DNA from: Verrucomicrobiota bacterium
GTDB lineage: Bacteria > Verrucomicrobiota > Verrucomicrobiia > Limisphaerales > UBA9464
Reading direction: 5' to 3'
NCBI GenBank assembly: GCA_017309115.1
Contig: JAFLEF010000029.1
Location: 28,070 to 92,069, forward strand
DNA: 64,000 nt
Position 1 is the first letter of the stretch; each line of letters opens with the position of its first letter. Positions 24,259-33,676 of the stretch are shown here, piece by piece. The translations under genes were made by a program, and so were the position numbers. The notes under the pieces are model-generated. The model ran no database searches, was not told the origin of the DNA, and was given only the letters and a program-made list of their open reading frames with translations.

Positions 24259-25752
24259 ATGGCTATCACCGTCCTCTCTGGACTGAGCATTCTGGTCGTG
24301 GAAGACGAACCCCTTCTGCGGCGGCATCTGGCCGCCACTTTGGAGCGGATGGGTGCCGACGTTTCCACCACCGACTCCATCCGCGCCGCCCGCCAAATGG
24401 CCGGGGAACTCAGCTTCGATTTCGTCCTGCTCGACGTAAACCTGCCCGATGGCCGGGGGGTGGATCTGCTCAAGGAAGGCGTCTTCGGCTCCAACACCGG
24501 AGCGATCGTCATGACCGGCGAAGGCGGCATCTCCGGCGCGGTGGAGGCCATGAAACTGGGCGCCCTCGACTACCTCACCAAACCCTTCGAACCCGAGGCG
24601 TTGGCCGTCGTCCTCGCCCGGGCACGTCAGCAGAAGCAATCCGCCCGGGTCACCGAACATCGCCGGACCGATACACCGGAGTCTTCGTTTTTCTTCGGCG
24701 CGGCTCTGTCCGGTCTGGAACTTCAGCTGAGCCGCATCATGGGGGCCGATCAGCGCCTCCAGGGCAGCGGGGCCACCCTGCCGCCGGTCCTGATCCAGGG
24801 TGAAACCGGTACGGGCAAAACCACCATTGCCCGTTGGCTGCACAGCCATGGCCCCCGCAGCACCGGCCCGCTCGTTGAAGCCAATTGCGCCGCCATCCCC
24901 GAGAGCCTGGCGGAATCGGAGTTGTTCGGACACGAGAAGGGGGCCTTTACCGATGCCCGCAGCGCTCGGATGGGACTGTTTGAGGCCGCGAGTGGCGGCA
25001 CTCTGTTCCTGGATGAACTGGCTTCGCTGACCCTGCCCCTCCAAGCCAAGCTGCTCACTGCCTTGGAAGATCGAAAAGTCCGACGCGTCGGTGGCAATCG
25101 GGACATTCCGGTCGACGTACGCGTGATCACCGCCGCCAATCGCGACCTCAAGGAACTCGTGCGGGACGGTCGATTTCGCGAGGATCTCTACCATCGACTC
25201 GACTTGTTTCGGATTATTCTGCCCCCCCTGCGCGAGCGGGGAGCCGATATTCTCCGCCTCGCCGATTCCCTCATGAGCCGACTCGCCCGGCGCCATCGCC
25301 TGCCGATCCGCCAGATTTCCGATCTCGGCAAGCGACGGCTCCTGGCCTACGGCTGGCCGGGTAATGTGCGTGAACTCGCCCACGAATTGGAACGGGCTTT
25401 GGTGTTTGAGGACGGCGAACTGTTGAATTTCGACCAACTCCTGGGAGCCAGCGGGATGTTACCCCCAGTTCCCACCGCGATATCGGCGCCAACCCGCCCG
25501 CTGGGAACCTCCACCAATGACTGGTTCAACCCCCTGTACCGCTTTCCCGACCAGGGATTCCTACTCGAAGAGGCGATTCTCCGCCTGATTCATCATGCTC
25601 TGGCCCAGACGCATGGCAATGTCTCCGGGGCCGCCCGACTACTCGGCGTGTCGCGGGATTATCTGCGCTATCGGCTGGGTGGGTGGAAGGAAGCCCCGAA
25701 GTCCGAGTCGGCTGCGAGTGCCCATTTGGGGGAAGCCCCCCAAGATTCCTGA
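24259..25752 (+). CDS. Sigma-54-dependent response regulator (NtrC family)
   Basis: 497 residues from the ATG at 24259; longer in-frame starts add a non-conserved Pro-rich leader. The receiver domain (about 8-125) has VVEDEP, the phospho-acceptor Asp59 in LLDVNLPDG, and KPFEP. The AAA+ domain (about 150-390) has Walker A GETGTGKTT, the sigma-54 contact motif FGHEKGAFTDA, and Walker B GTLFLDELA. A Fis-type helix-turn-helix (HGNVSGAARLLGVSRDYLRY) lies near the C-terminus. A histidine kinase gene lies three genes downstream, and a good -24/-12 promoter lies between this gene and the next, making the partner and target clear candidates. Confidence 0.93.
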   Translation: MAITVLSGLSILVVEDEPLLRRHLAATLERMGADVSTTDSIRAARQMAGELSFDFVLLDVNLPDGRGVDLLKEGVFGSNTGAIVMTGEGGISGAVEAMKLGALDYLTKPFEPEALAVVLARARQQKQSARVTEHRRTDTPESSFFFGAALSGLELQLSRIMGADQRLQGSGATLPPVLIQGETGTGKTTIARWLHSHGPRSTGPLVEANCAAIPESLAESELFGHEKGAFTDARSARMGLFEAASGGTLFLDELASLTLPLQAKLLTALEDRKVRRVGGNRDIPVDVRVITAANRDLKELVRDGRFREDLYHRLDLFRIILPPLRERGADILRLADSLMSRLARRHRLPIRQISDLGKRRLLAYGWPGNVRELAHELERALVFEDGELLNFDQLLGASGMLPPVPTAISAPTRPLGTSTNDWFNPLYRFPDQGFLLEEAILRLIHHALAQTHGNVSGAARLLGVSRDYLRYRLGGWKEAPKSESAASAHLGEAPQDS

Positions 25753-25847
25753 ATTCGAGAGGGTTGCGACCCGATTGGGAAAAGCGATCCAGTCAAGAAA
25801 CACCTTGTTTCGAATGTGTTAGAAACTTCTGAGTCAAATTTGGCAGT

Positions 25848-25863
25848 TGGCACTGCGCTAGCA
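25848..25863 (+). promoter_or_regulatory. Sigma-54 (-24/-12) promoter of the small coiled-coil protein gene
   Basis: TGGCAC, five bases, then TAGCA. This matches the sigma-54 consensus TGGCAC-N5-TTGCW at all but one position, with GG and GC at the required spacing (25849-25850 and 25861-25862). Transcription would start near 25874, about 60 bases before the ATG at 25935. A sigma-54 activator gene ends 95 bases upstream, which strongly favours a real promoter. Confidence 0.75.
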
Positions 25864-25934
25864 GAGAATTGGAACGCATAGACGATGCGGAAAACCCGGG
25901 CACCCAGGGGCGTTCCGGAATCAGAAAGCAAACC

Positions 25935-26366
25935 ATGAAACGAATCAGTCTCAGATTTCTCGCGTGGGGACTTTCCCTGCTCGTGGTTGGGGCGGTTCGC
26001 TCAGCGGACACGACCTTGGATGTGGGGAATCCCGCCGCCGACGTTCCTGAGATCAAGCTGCCCGCCGGAACCACGATCCCGGCTGACGTGAAGGGCCTCG
26101 TGGAGACCTTCCAGGCGCAAGCGCAGGAGTACATCAAGCAGCAGCGCGAACTGGCCAAGCAGGCCAAAGGGGCGTCGAAAGACGAAAAGCAACGGCTTTT
26201 GGACCAGATCAAGTCCAACCGGAAGAACTTCCTCGATCAAACCAAAGAGATCCGCAACGACATCAAGGAGCGAATTAAGGAATTGAAGCGGGACATCAGC
26301 GAAAGCCGGCCTCAAGCCGCTGGAGCCGGTGAATCCGGTGGCCGACGACGCCACGGACGGGATTGA
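25935..26366 (+). CDS. Small secreted coiled-coil protein under sigma-54 control
   Basis: 143 residues from the ATG at 25935. A signal peptide (ISLRFLAWGLSLLVVGAVRSA) is followed by a short linker and a long, highly charged helix (about residues 55-125) rich in Lys, Gln and Glu (VETFQAQAQEYIKQQRELAK and DIKERIKELKRDI). This looks like a coiled coil. The end is Gly/Arg-rich. It lies alone between a -24/-12 promoter and a perfect-stem terminator, so it is probably the main product of this sigma-54 transcript. No known family is recognised; a periplasmic structural or chaperone-like role is only a guess. Confidence 0.75.
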   Translation: MKRISLRFLAWGLSLLVVGAVRSADTTLDVGNPAADVPEIKLPAGTTIPADVKGLVETFQAQAQEYIKQQRELAKQAKGASKDEKQRLLDQIKSNRKNFLDQTKEIRNDIKERIKELKRDISESRPQAAGAGESGGRRRHGRD

Positions 26367-26398
26367 TTCCCGGATCGAAACTCCACCATTTGACACAC

Positions 26399-26435
26399 GT
26401 CCGGCGACCCCTCCAAGGTCGCCGGACTTATTTTG
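26399..26435 (+). terminator. Rho-independent terminator after the coiled-coil protein gene
   Basis: GTCCGGCGACC and GGTCGCCGGAC form a perfect 11-pair stem around a seven-base loop, followed by TTATTTTG. It lies 33 bases after the stop codon and just before the signal-peptide region of the next gene, so that gene may be read by read-through. Confidence 0.85.
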
Positions 26436-26440
26436 TCCTC

Positions 26441-27580
26441 TTGAGCCGAAGTGTCTCCGTTACCCGTTGGTGGCTCGCCCTGACCCTTCCAGGGCTGGGA
26501 TGGGCGGGACCGTATGAGTTTCCTCCGGTGATGTTGGAGCCCAGCCCGATTCAACTCTGGGATACCACCCTGACGCTCCGGTCCGGCGGTGGCCACAACA
26601 GCAATCCCTCCCTCGCCAACCTTCCCTCCGCCCGCCAACCCTCCGCTTTTCTCGAATACGGAGGAGAACTGATGTTCTTTCGTCTGCCCACCGGAGGCGA
26701 CAACGCCTTCATCTTCCTTTCCGGTGATGACCGCCGATACCTCAGCGCCGAGAATGTCCCGGGCGAACAAAACTTCGTCGCCTTGGCGTCCTACACCCAT
26801 GACTCGCCCAGCTGGTGGAAGGCCGGCGCGGTGGTCTCGTATGTCTATCTGAACCAGGTGATTGACCTATCCGAAATCGATTCCGGTATCGGCACCGCCC
26901 AGGTGAAGGGCAACACCATCAATTTTCGGCCTATGTGGGGCGGAACGTGGGACACCAACTGGCTCGCCCAACTCGAACTTCCCCTCAACCGGCAGATGTT
27001 CACCACAGAAGCCACTGGCGACTTTCTGGAGCTCGGCCCGCAAGTCACGCTCACGCGGAATCTGGCCCGTTCCTCCCAAGTTTCCCTCAGTTATGCCTGG
27101 CTCCGCCGAGCCTTCGACAACGTCCCCCTGCGGGAGATCAATGGAACCCCGCTGCCCGGAACCCTGGAAGTCCTGAACTACAACCACCTCAACCTGCGCT
27201 GGCGTCAGAATTGGGATGCCGACAAACACTGGTCGAGCACCGCCCGGCTCGGATTCACCACTGCGCGGGACAACGGTCCGGGCTACTACGACTTTAATCG
27301 CTACCGGGCGAGCGGCGTCGTCCGGTACGAGCGGAACCGTTGGGCCCTCGAGTTCGAAGGGGGAGCGCTCTGGAGTGACTACCTCCTACAGTCCGTCTCC
27401 AGCACCAATCTGGAACCCCGTTCGCAACGCAACGTCTTCGCTGTGGTGGAGTTCGAATATCTGGTCTGGCGGACGCTGAAATGGAACGCGAGTTTTGCTT
27501 ACGACCAGTCTGTCGGTAACGTCGCTCTGGACACTTACCTCTCCCGCACCGTAACCACTGGGCTGGAATGGGAGTTTTGA
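26441..27580 (+). CDS. Outer-membrane beta-barrel protein
   Basis: About 379 residues from a TTG at 26441, chosen because it opens a signal peptide (VTRWWLALTLPGLGWA). The TTG at 26363 would start before the terminator. The mature protein is made of alternating aromatic/hydrophobic beta strands with Asn- and Gly-rich turns (LTLRSGGGHNSNPS, NHLNLRWRQNWDADKHW) and ends with a terminal Phe (TTGLEWEF). This is the usual outer-membrane barrel insertion signal. It lies between a sigma-54-controlled small protein gene and a histidine kinase gene, with only 16 bases before the latter. It could be a channel or an anchor that works with the secreted coiled-coil protein. Confidence 0.75.
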   Translation: MSRSVSVTRWWLALTLPGLGWAGPYEFPPVMLEPSPIQLWDTTLTLRSGGGHNSNPSLANLPSARQPSAFLEYGGELMFFRLPTGGDNAFIFLSGDDRRYLSAENVPGEQNFVALASYTHDSPSWWKAGAVVSYVYLNQVIDLSEIDSGIGTAQVKGNTINFRPMWGGTWDTNWLAQLELPLNRQMFTTEATGDFLELGPQVTLTRNLARSSQVSLSYAWLRRAFDNVPLREINGTPLPGTLEVLNYNHLNLRWRQNWDADKHWSSTARLGFTTARDNGPGYYDFNRYRASGVVRYERNRWALEFEGGALWSDYLLQSVSSTNLEPRSQRNVFAVVEFEYLVWRTLKWNASFAYDQSVGNVALDTYLSRTVTTGLEWEF

Positions 27581-27596
27581 TCCCCAGTCTGTTGTC

Positions 27597-28970
27597 GTGA
27601 AGTTGACCGTTCCCAATCGCTGGTTGCCCCTGTTCGGCATCCTGCTCGCCCTGCTGTTGCTGGCGGGCGCGGTCGTCCACACCCGCAGTCTGGTGCGGAC
27701 CGAGTTTGGGGACCAGTTGGCCCGGCGCGATGCCACCCTACTGGCCGGCCTCTTGGAACAGCGGTTGAAGGACGTCGAGGAAGAGGCTCCGGACGACCCC
27801 CTTCTCGCCATCCTCGAGACCGCCTCGCTCACCAATCTTCCCGGCGTCATGTCCGTCGGTCTGTTCGACACCAACGGGACTCATGTCGACGGACTGCCGT
27901 TCTTAGCGACCGACCTCGATCTGGCGGAAGCCGATGTCCAAGTGGTGAACAGTGGCCAACGGGTGAGTCGCTTCGAGTTTCTTCCCAATCTTGAAGAGGA
28001 ATTCCTGCTGCCGCCCACTTTGGATCCCGGACCCCGGGGATTCCCCGTGCTCGAAGTCATTCTGCCCCTGCCCGATTCCTCCGGCGAACAAGCCGGCATG
28101 GTTCGCTTCCTCATGCAGGCGGATTCCCTGGCGCAAGAGTTTGACGCCATGGACCGGACCCTGCGCCGCCAGGCACTCATGGGATTTATGCTGGCGGGTC
28201 TGGCCATGACGGTCGGACTGGCTTTTGTCTTTCATCGACTGGTGGACACCCAACGCCAGTTGGTCACCGCCAACCGGGAACTGACCTTGGCCGCCAAAAC
28301 CGCCGCCGTGGGTGCGGTCATGTCCCACCTGCTCCACGGTCTCAAGAATCCCCTGGCCGGTCTGCAACAGTTCGTTACCGCCCAGGCAACTGTGCCGGAT
28401 CCAGATCTGGACTGGGCCGATGCCAAAGATTCCACCCGGCGGATGCGCACCATGATTGATGACGTGACCCGCCTGCTACGGGAGGATTCCGGGCTCGTCA
28501 GTTACGAGATCTCTCCCTCCGAACTGCTGGAACACCTCCAACGCCGCCTTTCCCCGCTCGCCCGCGAACAAAAGGTCAACCTCGAGCTGGACTGCCAGTG
28601 CGAGCACGTCCTGCTCAATCGCACCGCCAACTTAGTCACCCTGATTCTGGAAAACCTCGCGACCAACGCCCTCCAAGCGACTCCAGAAGGCCACCAGGTC
28701 GTCCTTTCGGCCCGCCAAGAGGAACACTGGATTCGTTTTCGCGTTCAGGACGAGGGAACGGGTTTGCCGGAATCCGTTCGCGACCGGTTGTTTACACCCA
28801 CCTTATCCTCCAAGGACGGCGGAACCGGCCTGGGACTCGCCCTGAGCCGACAGCTGGCGCGCATTCTCGGTGCCGAATTGGAACTGGAGAAATCGGGTTC
28901 CGAAGGAAGCGTCTTTTCCCTGCGAATCAGCCCCCAGTCCGAACCCCAGCCCATCACCGAACTGTCCTGA
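27597..28970 (+). CDS. Membrane sensor histidine kinase
   Basis: 457 residues from a GTG at 27597, 16 bases after the upstream stop. The first transmembrane helix (about 9-27) and second (about 193-213) frame a periplasmic sensor of about 165 residues. The H-box reads MSHLLHGLKNPLAGLQQF, with the phospho-accepting His near residue 248. The catalytic ATPase part has ILENLATNALQATPEG (N box), DEGTGLPESVRDRLF (G1) and GGTGLGLALSRQ (G2). It is the natural partner of the sigma-54 response regulator at 24259-25752. This kinase and regulator bracket a small secreted protein and a barrel, implying an envelope signal. Confidence 0.9.
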   Translation: MKLTVPNRWLPLFGILLALLLLAGAVVHTRSLVRTEFGDQLARRDATLLAGLLEQRLKDVEEEAPDDPLLAILETASLTNLPGVMSVGLFDTNGTHVDGLPFLATDLDLAEADVQVVNSGQRVSRFEFLPNLEEEFLLPPTLDPGPRGFPVLEVILPLPDSSGEQAGMVRFLMQADSLAQEFDAMDRTLRRQALMGFMLAGLAMTVGLAFVFHRLVDTQRQLVTANRELTLAAKTAAVGAVMSHLLHGLKNPLAGLQQFVTAQATVPDPDLDWADAKDSTRRMRTMIDDVTRLLREDSGLVSYEISPSELLEHLQRRLSPLAREQKVNLELDCQCEHVLLNRTANLVTLILENLATNALQATPEGHQVVLSARQEEHWIRFRVQDEGTGLPESVRDRLFTPTLSSKDGGTGLGLALSRQLARILGAELELEKSGSEGSVFSLRISPQSEPQPITELS

Positions 28971-28971
28971 A

Positions 28972-29997
28972 TCACTCCGCCGCCGACGCGCGCCGCAGTC
29001 GGTCGGCAATGCCCACCCATTCCGGCGCGTCTGGGAGTTCCTCCACGACAATCAGCCGGGCCCCCATTTCATCGCAGCGGTGCAGTTCGGCGTATAACGC
29101 CCGCGCAAAGGCCTCGGCATCGTCCGGGATCAACATCACCTGCGGATACCGTCCGCTCAGGGGAATCTGGGTGTGCACCAGAATGCAGACCTGCTCCGGT
29201 GTCACCTGAAGTTCCGCTACCCGCCGCGCCAGTTCCGCTTCATCACGCCATTTCCACACCACCAATCGGGCCTGTGGGGAATAGTGGCGGGGAAGCAGTC
29301 CAGGGCTGCGCAGGACCTTCGGGGCAGGACTGGTTCGCGGCCCGGTCGCCTGAACCGCCGCGGCCGCGGCCACGGCTCGAATGGCGGGTTCGGTAATCAT
29401 GCCCGGCCGGAGAATCACCGGTGTCGCCCCCGTCACATCCACCACCGTGCTTTCGATGCCCACATTGCAATCCCCGCCATCAACGACGAGCGGCAACTGC
29501 GCGCCAAGTTGGGACAACACGTGACCGGCATTGGTCGGGGAAAGCCGGTTGGCCAGATTGGCACTGGGGGCCGCGAGCGGAAAGCCACACGCCCGGATCA
29601 CCCCCTGCATGAACGGGTGCTGCGGCCACCGAATGCCCACGGTGGGACCACCGGAGGTCACCAGGTCGGGAATTCGGCCAGATTTGTTCACCACCAGGGT
29701 CAACGGACCCGGCCAGAAGGCCGCGCCCAGGGTATCGGCCAGATCGGGCCAGTCAGCGGCACACGCCCGGGCCATCTCGGCGGACGCCACGTGGACGATA
29801 ATCGGATTGTGGGCAGGCCGACCCTTCAACGCATAGATCTTCGCGACGGCCTCGGGATCAAACGCATTGGCCGCGAGTCCGTAAACCGTCTCAGTCGGCA
29901 CGCCCACGACCTGACCGGCCCGCAACAGGGTCGCGGCGCGGTCAATGGCAGCGGCCAACAAGGCCGGCGTGTGCGTGGGCAGAACTTCAGCGGACAT
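28972..29997 (-). CDS. L-threonylcarbamoyladenylate synthase (Sua5/YrdC type)
   Basis: 341 residues from the ATG at 29997. It forms threonylcarbamoyl-AMP from threonine, bicarbonate and ATP, the first step of the t6A modification of ANN-decoding tRNAs. The YrdC domain (about 10-210) shows VGVPTETVYGLAANAF, KGRPAHNPIIVHV, AFWPGPLTLVV and ESTVVDVTG. The extra C-terminal region (about 245-341, starting SPGLLPRHYSP) marks the long Sua5 form rather than the short TsaC form. It converges with the histidine kinase gene, with a single base between the two stop codons. Confidence 0.92.
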   Translation of the reverse strand: MSAEVLPTHTPALLAAAIDRAATLLRAGQVVGVPTETVYGLAANAFDPEAVAKIYALKGRPAHNPIIVHVASAEMARACAADWPDLADTLGAAFWPGPLTLVVNKSGRIPDLVTSGGPTVGIRWPQHPFMQGVIRACGFPLAAPSANLANRLSPTNAGHVLSQLGAQLPLVVDGGDCNVGIESTVVDVTGATPVILRPGMITEPAIRAVAAAAAVQATGPRTSPAPKVLRSPGLLPRHYSPQARLVVWKWRDEAELARRVAELQVTPEQVCILVHTQIPLSGRYPQVMLIPDDAEAFARALYAELHRCDEMGARLIVVEELPDAPEWVGIADRLRRASAAE

Positions 29998-30160
29998 CGC
30001 GGGGAGATGGTTGAACCACACTGCCGGCGGAAGGGGAAGCCCTCTTCCTGGGACGTGGAACCCCGATGAACCCCGCGGGTTCACCCCGCCGGTCACGTTT
30101 GCTTCCGTCGGACCAAACCCGGACTGGGAATTCCACCGACCTCCGGTACGCTTCTCCCCA

Positions 30161-33082
30161 GTGTTTCCCCGCCTCTTAGTCTGGTGTGCCGCCTGGATCC
30201 TTCTGTGGTCTGGCGTGGGCCTGTTTTCGGCCCAGGCCGTGGTCAGCGAAGACTCCCTTCCCGAGCAAACGCAGTGGATCACCGCCAACGCCACCGAACG
30301 TCCCGGAGCCGCCACGTTTGAGCGCCCGTTCTCCCTGGAGACCGGTCTGGTGAAGGCCGTCCTGCTCGCCGCCGCCGATCAACAGGCCACCTTGAGTCTC
30401 AACGGCATTCCGGTCGGCACAGTTCAAGGGTTCCAAAAAGCGGTGACCTTGGACGTCACCCGCTGGGTGCGTCCCGGCACCAATCTGTTGACGGTCTCCG
30501 CCACCAACAGCACCGGGCCTGCCACGTGTCGGGTCCTGCTGGAACTCGCCCTGGCCGACGGCCGGCAACATTGGGTCGTGACGGACGCCTCCTGGCAGGT
30601 CCGGCCCACGGCTCCCGCCGCGGCGACGCCCGCAGTGGCTCGGGGACCTGCGGGTCAGGCGCGGTGGGGAAACCCCTTCGCCGCCACGAAATCGGCCGAT
30701 GCCTACAACAGCTGGATGCTCGCTCAGGGCGCCCAGTTTGCCACGGATCCCGCCACCTTCAGCGTTCAGCCCGGCTTCCAGGTGGACCGCCTGCGCTCCG
30801 CCCAACCGGACGAAGATTCCTGGATCGCCCTCGCCTTCGATCCCCAGGGCCGGCTCACGGTCGCCAAGGAGAAAAAGGGTCTGCTCCGCTTCACCCTCGG
30901 TTCCAAACAGGTCGAGCAGGTCGAGGTCATTGAAGACACCTTGCAGGAATGTCGCGGACTGCTCTACGCCCATGACAGCCTCTACGTGAACGCCAACAAC
31001 AGCCGGGGATTCTTCCGGCTGCGGGACTTGGATGGCGACGGCCGCTACGAAGACAAAAAACTCCTGCTCGCGACCGAAGGCGGCGTCGGCCACGGACGCA
31101 ATCAACTGCGACTCGGTCCCGACGGACTGATCTACCTGGTGCACGGCGATGACGTGGTCTTGCCAAAAACCCTGGGAGCCGATTCCCCCGTCCAACAAAT
31201 GGCCAACGATCAGTTGGTCCCGACTCTGGATCCCAAGGCGCCGCTCCGAGTGTCCCGCTTCATGCAAGTCGGACACGTGCTCCAAACCGACAAAGACGGC
31301 TCTTTCTTTAAGCTGTATGCCGGTGGACTGCGAAATCCGATGGACATCGCGTTCAATGCGGACGGCGAGATGTTTACCTACGAAGCCGACATGGAACGGG
31401 ACATCGGCGCGCCCTGGTATCGTCCGACCCGGGTGCTCCATCTGGTTCCGGGCGGTGACTACGGGTGGCGCCGCGGCCCGGGTAATCTGCCTCCGTATAG
31501 TCCCGACATCTGGCCGGCCGCCCTGGACATTGGAGTCGGCTCACCCACAGGCATTGCGTTTGGGGAAGGCACGCAGTTCCCCGAACCCTATCGCCGGGCC
31601 CTGTTCCTCGGAGACTGGTCCTATGGCCGCATTCTGGCGGTCCAACTCCAGCCCCAAGGCGCCACCTACGCCGCGACTTCTACGGAGTTCCTCGCCGGCC
31701 GCCCCCTGAACATCACCGACCTGACGTTTGGACCCGACGGTGCCCTGTACTTCGTGACGGGCGGTCGGGGAACGAAGTCCGGCCTCTATCGCGTCTCTTG
31801 GAAGGGGGAGGTTGCCAAACCCTCGGAACCCTCGCCGGACCCAGCCGCGGAGTCGGCGCGTCAGTTGCGGCGTCGACTGGAACAATTGGTCCCGCCCACG
31901 TCCGAACGGGTCGATGAAGTCTGGGCTCAACTCACTCATTCTGATCGTTGGATCCGGCAGGCCGCGCGACTGGCTCTCGAACGCCTGCCCGTCGAGACCT
32001 GGGGCAAACGAGCCGTCCAGGAAACCAATTCAGCCGTCGCTCTGAACGCCCTGGTCGCGCTCGTCCGCCTCGCCGCCCCTCCTGCGCAGCCCTATCTGCA
32101 AAGCCGGGTGCAACAGGCCGACTGGGCTCAACTCAGCCCGTCCGATCAGTTGGCGGGCCTGCGGGTCTTATCCATTTCGCTCACCCGCTTCGGCGCTCCC
32201 ACCAATCCGCTGGTGGCCCCCCTGCAAAACCGACTGCTTAGCATCTATCCCTCTCCGGATCCCCTCGTGAACCGGGAGTTGTGCCGGGTGCTGGTCCACC
32301 TCCGCGCCCCCGGAGTCCTGGAGAAATCCCTACCGTTGCTCCAGCAGTCCACCGACCCAGAGGAACGGCTCCACTATCTGATGACCCTGTGGTCTCTGCG
32401 CGAGGACTGGAACCTGGAACGTTGGAAGATCTACTTCACCGCCCTGCGCCAAGCCGAGCAGGAACAGGGCGCCCGCGACTACTTCACAACGCTGAAGTTC
32501 CTCCGCAACAGTCTCACCAATCAAATGGGCTCCGGCGAGCGGCTCGCCTTGGGTGACTTGTTCACGTCACCGGGCAAGCCCGCGACCCTGATCGCCCCGG
32601 TCAACTCCAGTGGCACGGTCTGGAAGTTGTCCGACTTCAACTTCCAGTCAGACACCCCACCGTCAGCCGCCAAAGGGCACGAGGTCTTTGTGGCCGCCGG
32701 ATGCGCCCAGTGTCACCGGGCCGGACAGGAGGGAGGATTGATTGGTCCCGATCTCACGGCGGTGTCCTCGCGGTTCGGACGGCAGGATTTGCTCGACCAC
32801 ATCCTCAATCCCACCAAAGCCGTGGATGAAAAGTACCGTCTGGCGGTGGTCACCCTAACCGATGGAACCGAAGTGAGTGGTACCGTGGAACGAGAGGGTG
32901 AGGTTCTGCTGATTCAACCGGTCGAACCGGACCTGGATCCGGTGGAGATTCCGTCGGCACGAATTCGGTCGCGTACGTGGTCGGACGTGTCCCCCATGCC
33001 GTCGGGTCTGCTGGACGCCTTCCGCAAAGAACAGGTGTACGACCTGCTGGCGTTCCTGGAATCCCTCCGACCCCAACCCTGA
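30161..33082 (+). CDS. PVC-type dehydrogenase beta-propeller with C-terminal c-type cytochrome
   Basis: 973 residues from a GTG at 30161, which opens a signal peptide ending near LFSAQA. Parts in order: an N-terminal beta-sandwich domain (about 25-165); a PVC-type membrane-bound dehydrogenase propeller (about 190-545) with SWIALAFDPQGRLTVA, YAGGLRNPMDIAFNADGEM and YGWRRGPGNLPPY; a HEAT-like helical part (about 560-810); and a haem-binding domain with CAQCH near residue 850 and the usual IGPDLTAVSSRF and HILNPTKAVDEKY. Such proteins are typical of Planctomycetes and Verrucomicrobia and are presumed periplasmic oxidoreductases for sugars. The substrate is unknown. Confidence 0.88.
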   Translation: MFPRLLVWCAAWILLWSGVGLFSAQAVVSEDSLPEQTQWITANATERPGAATFERPFSLETGLVKAVLLAAADQQATLSLNGIPVGTVQGFQKAVTLDVTRWVRPGTNLLTVSATNSTGPATCRVLLELALADGRQHWVVTDASWQVRPTAPAAATPAVARGPAGQARWGNPFAATKSADAYNSWMLAQGAQFATDPATFSVQPGFQVDRLRSAQPDEDSWIALAFDPQGRLTVAKEKKGLLRFTLGSKQVEQVEVIEDTLQECRGLLYAHDSLYVNANNSRGFFRLRDLDGDGRYEDKKLLLATEGGVGHGRNQLRLGPDGLIYLVHGDDVVLPKTLGADSPVQQMANDQLVPTLDPKAPLRVSRFMQVGHVLQTDKDGSFFKLYAGGLRNPMDIAFNADGEMFTYEADMERDIGAPWYRPTRVLHLVPGGDYGWRRGPGNLPPYSPDIWPAALDIGVGSPTGIAFGEGTQFPEPYRRALFLGDWSYGRILAVQLQPQGATYAATSTEFLAGRPLNITDLTFGPDGALYFVTGGRGTKSGLYRVSWKGEVAKPSEPSPDPAAESARQLRRRLEQLVPPTSERVDEVWAQLTHSDRWIRQAARLALERLPVETWGKRAVQETNSAVALNALVALVRLAAPPAQPYLQSRVQQADWAQLSPSDQLAGLRVLSISLTRFGAPTNPLVAPLQNRLLSIYPSPDPLVNRELCRVLVHLRAPGVLEKSLPLLQQSTDPEERLHYLMTLWSLREDWNLERWKIYFTALRQAEQEQGARDYFTTLKFLRNSLTNQMGSGERLALGDLFTSPGKPATLIAPVNSSGTVWKLSDFNFQSDTPPSAAKGHEVFVAAGCAQCHRAGQEGGLIGPDLTAVSSRFGRQDLLDHILNPTKAVDEKYRLAVVTLTDGTEVSGTVEREGEVLLIQPVEPDLDPVEIPSARIRSRTWSDVSPMPSGLLDAFRKEQVYDLLAFLESLRPQP

Positions 33083-33187
33083 GGAAGGCGAATGGAACAG
33101 CGAACTCCGGTCCACCTCGATTCGCGAGGTGTCACGGACTTCGATGTTCAACCTCTGAACCGGCACTCGCCAAAGACACTGATGAAC

Positions 33188-33538
33188 CTAATCCACATGG
33201 GCTGAGGCCGCAGCTAAGTCCGGTGCCGCCGCCGCCTGTCGAAGCCAACGCCGCAGTTGGCCGGGGTCCGTGCAGGAATCCAAACGAGCTGTCAATTCGG
33301 GGGGAATCTGATCGAACCGGGTGGAAAGCACGTCTCGGATAGCATCTCGCAGAGCCTCAATCTGGCCCGTCTGAAGACCCTCTTGGTGACCTTCTCTCCG
33401 GCCTTCTTGGCGGCCCTCCTGACGGCCTTCCTGACGCGCGAAACGTTCGAAGCTGGTGACGAAGGGCATAATCTTCTCCGGTTGTAGTTTCAGTAGTTCC
33501 TGACGAAAGGAGTGTTCCTGGGGTGGCGACAACGGCAA
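33188..33538 (-). pseudogene. C-terminal remnant of an Rpn-type (PD-(D/E)XK) nuclease/transposase-like protein
   Basis: 116 residues from a TTG at 33538. They look like the end of an Rpn-family protein: MPLSPPQEHSFRQELLKL, MPFVTSFERFARQEG, then a charged repeat (GRQEGRQEGRREGHQEG) and a helical tail. The N-terminal nuclease domain is missing; upstream minus-strand frames hold only a short unrelated stretch (VNTLLPEVLRDAQEKGITFF). It is most likely a 5'-truncated gene. Confidence 0.5.
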
Positions 33539-33676
33539 GAGCCAATCCCTTTCTCCACAAAAAACGTAATGCCCTTCTCTTGAGCATCCCGGAGAACCTC
33601 TGGCAGGAGTGTGTTCACGTTTCAGTCGAACGCTGCGAATCGCCGGCCGCGATCGGAAGCGGGCGCTGGCTGCGAA

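Noticed and set aside
24070-25437. 455-codon open frame opposite the sigma-54 response regulator
   Set aside because: Shadow of a gene with well-defined receiver, AAA+ and HTH domains.
25841-25857. Alternative sigma-54 site one repeat earlier (TGGCAG...TGC)
   Set aside because: Spacing between the GG and GC elements is one base too long; the site at 25848-25863 has exact spacing.
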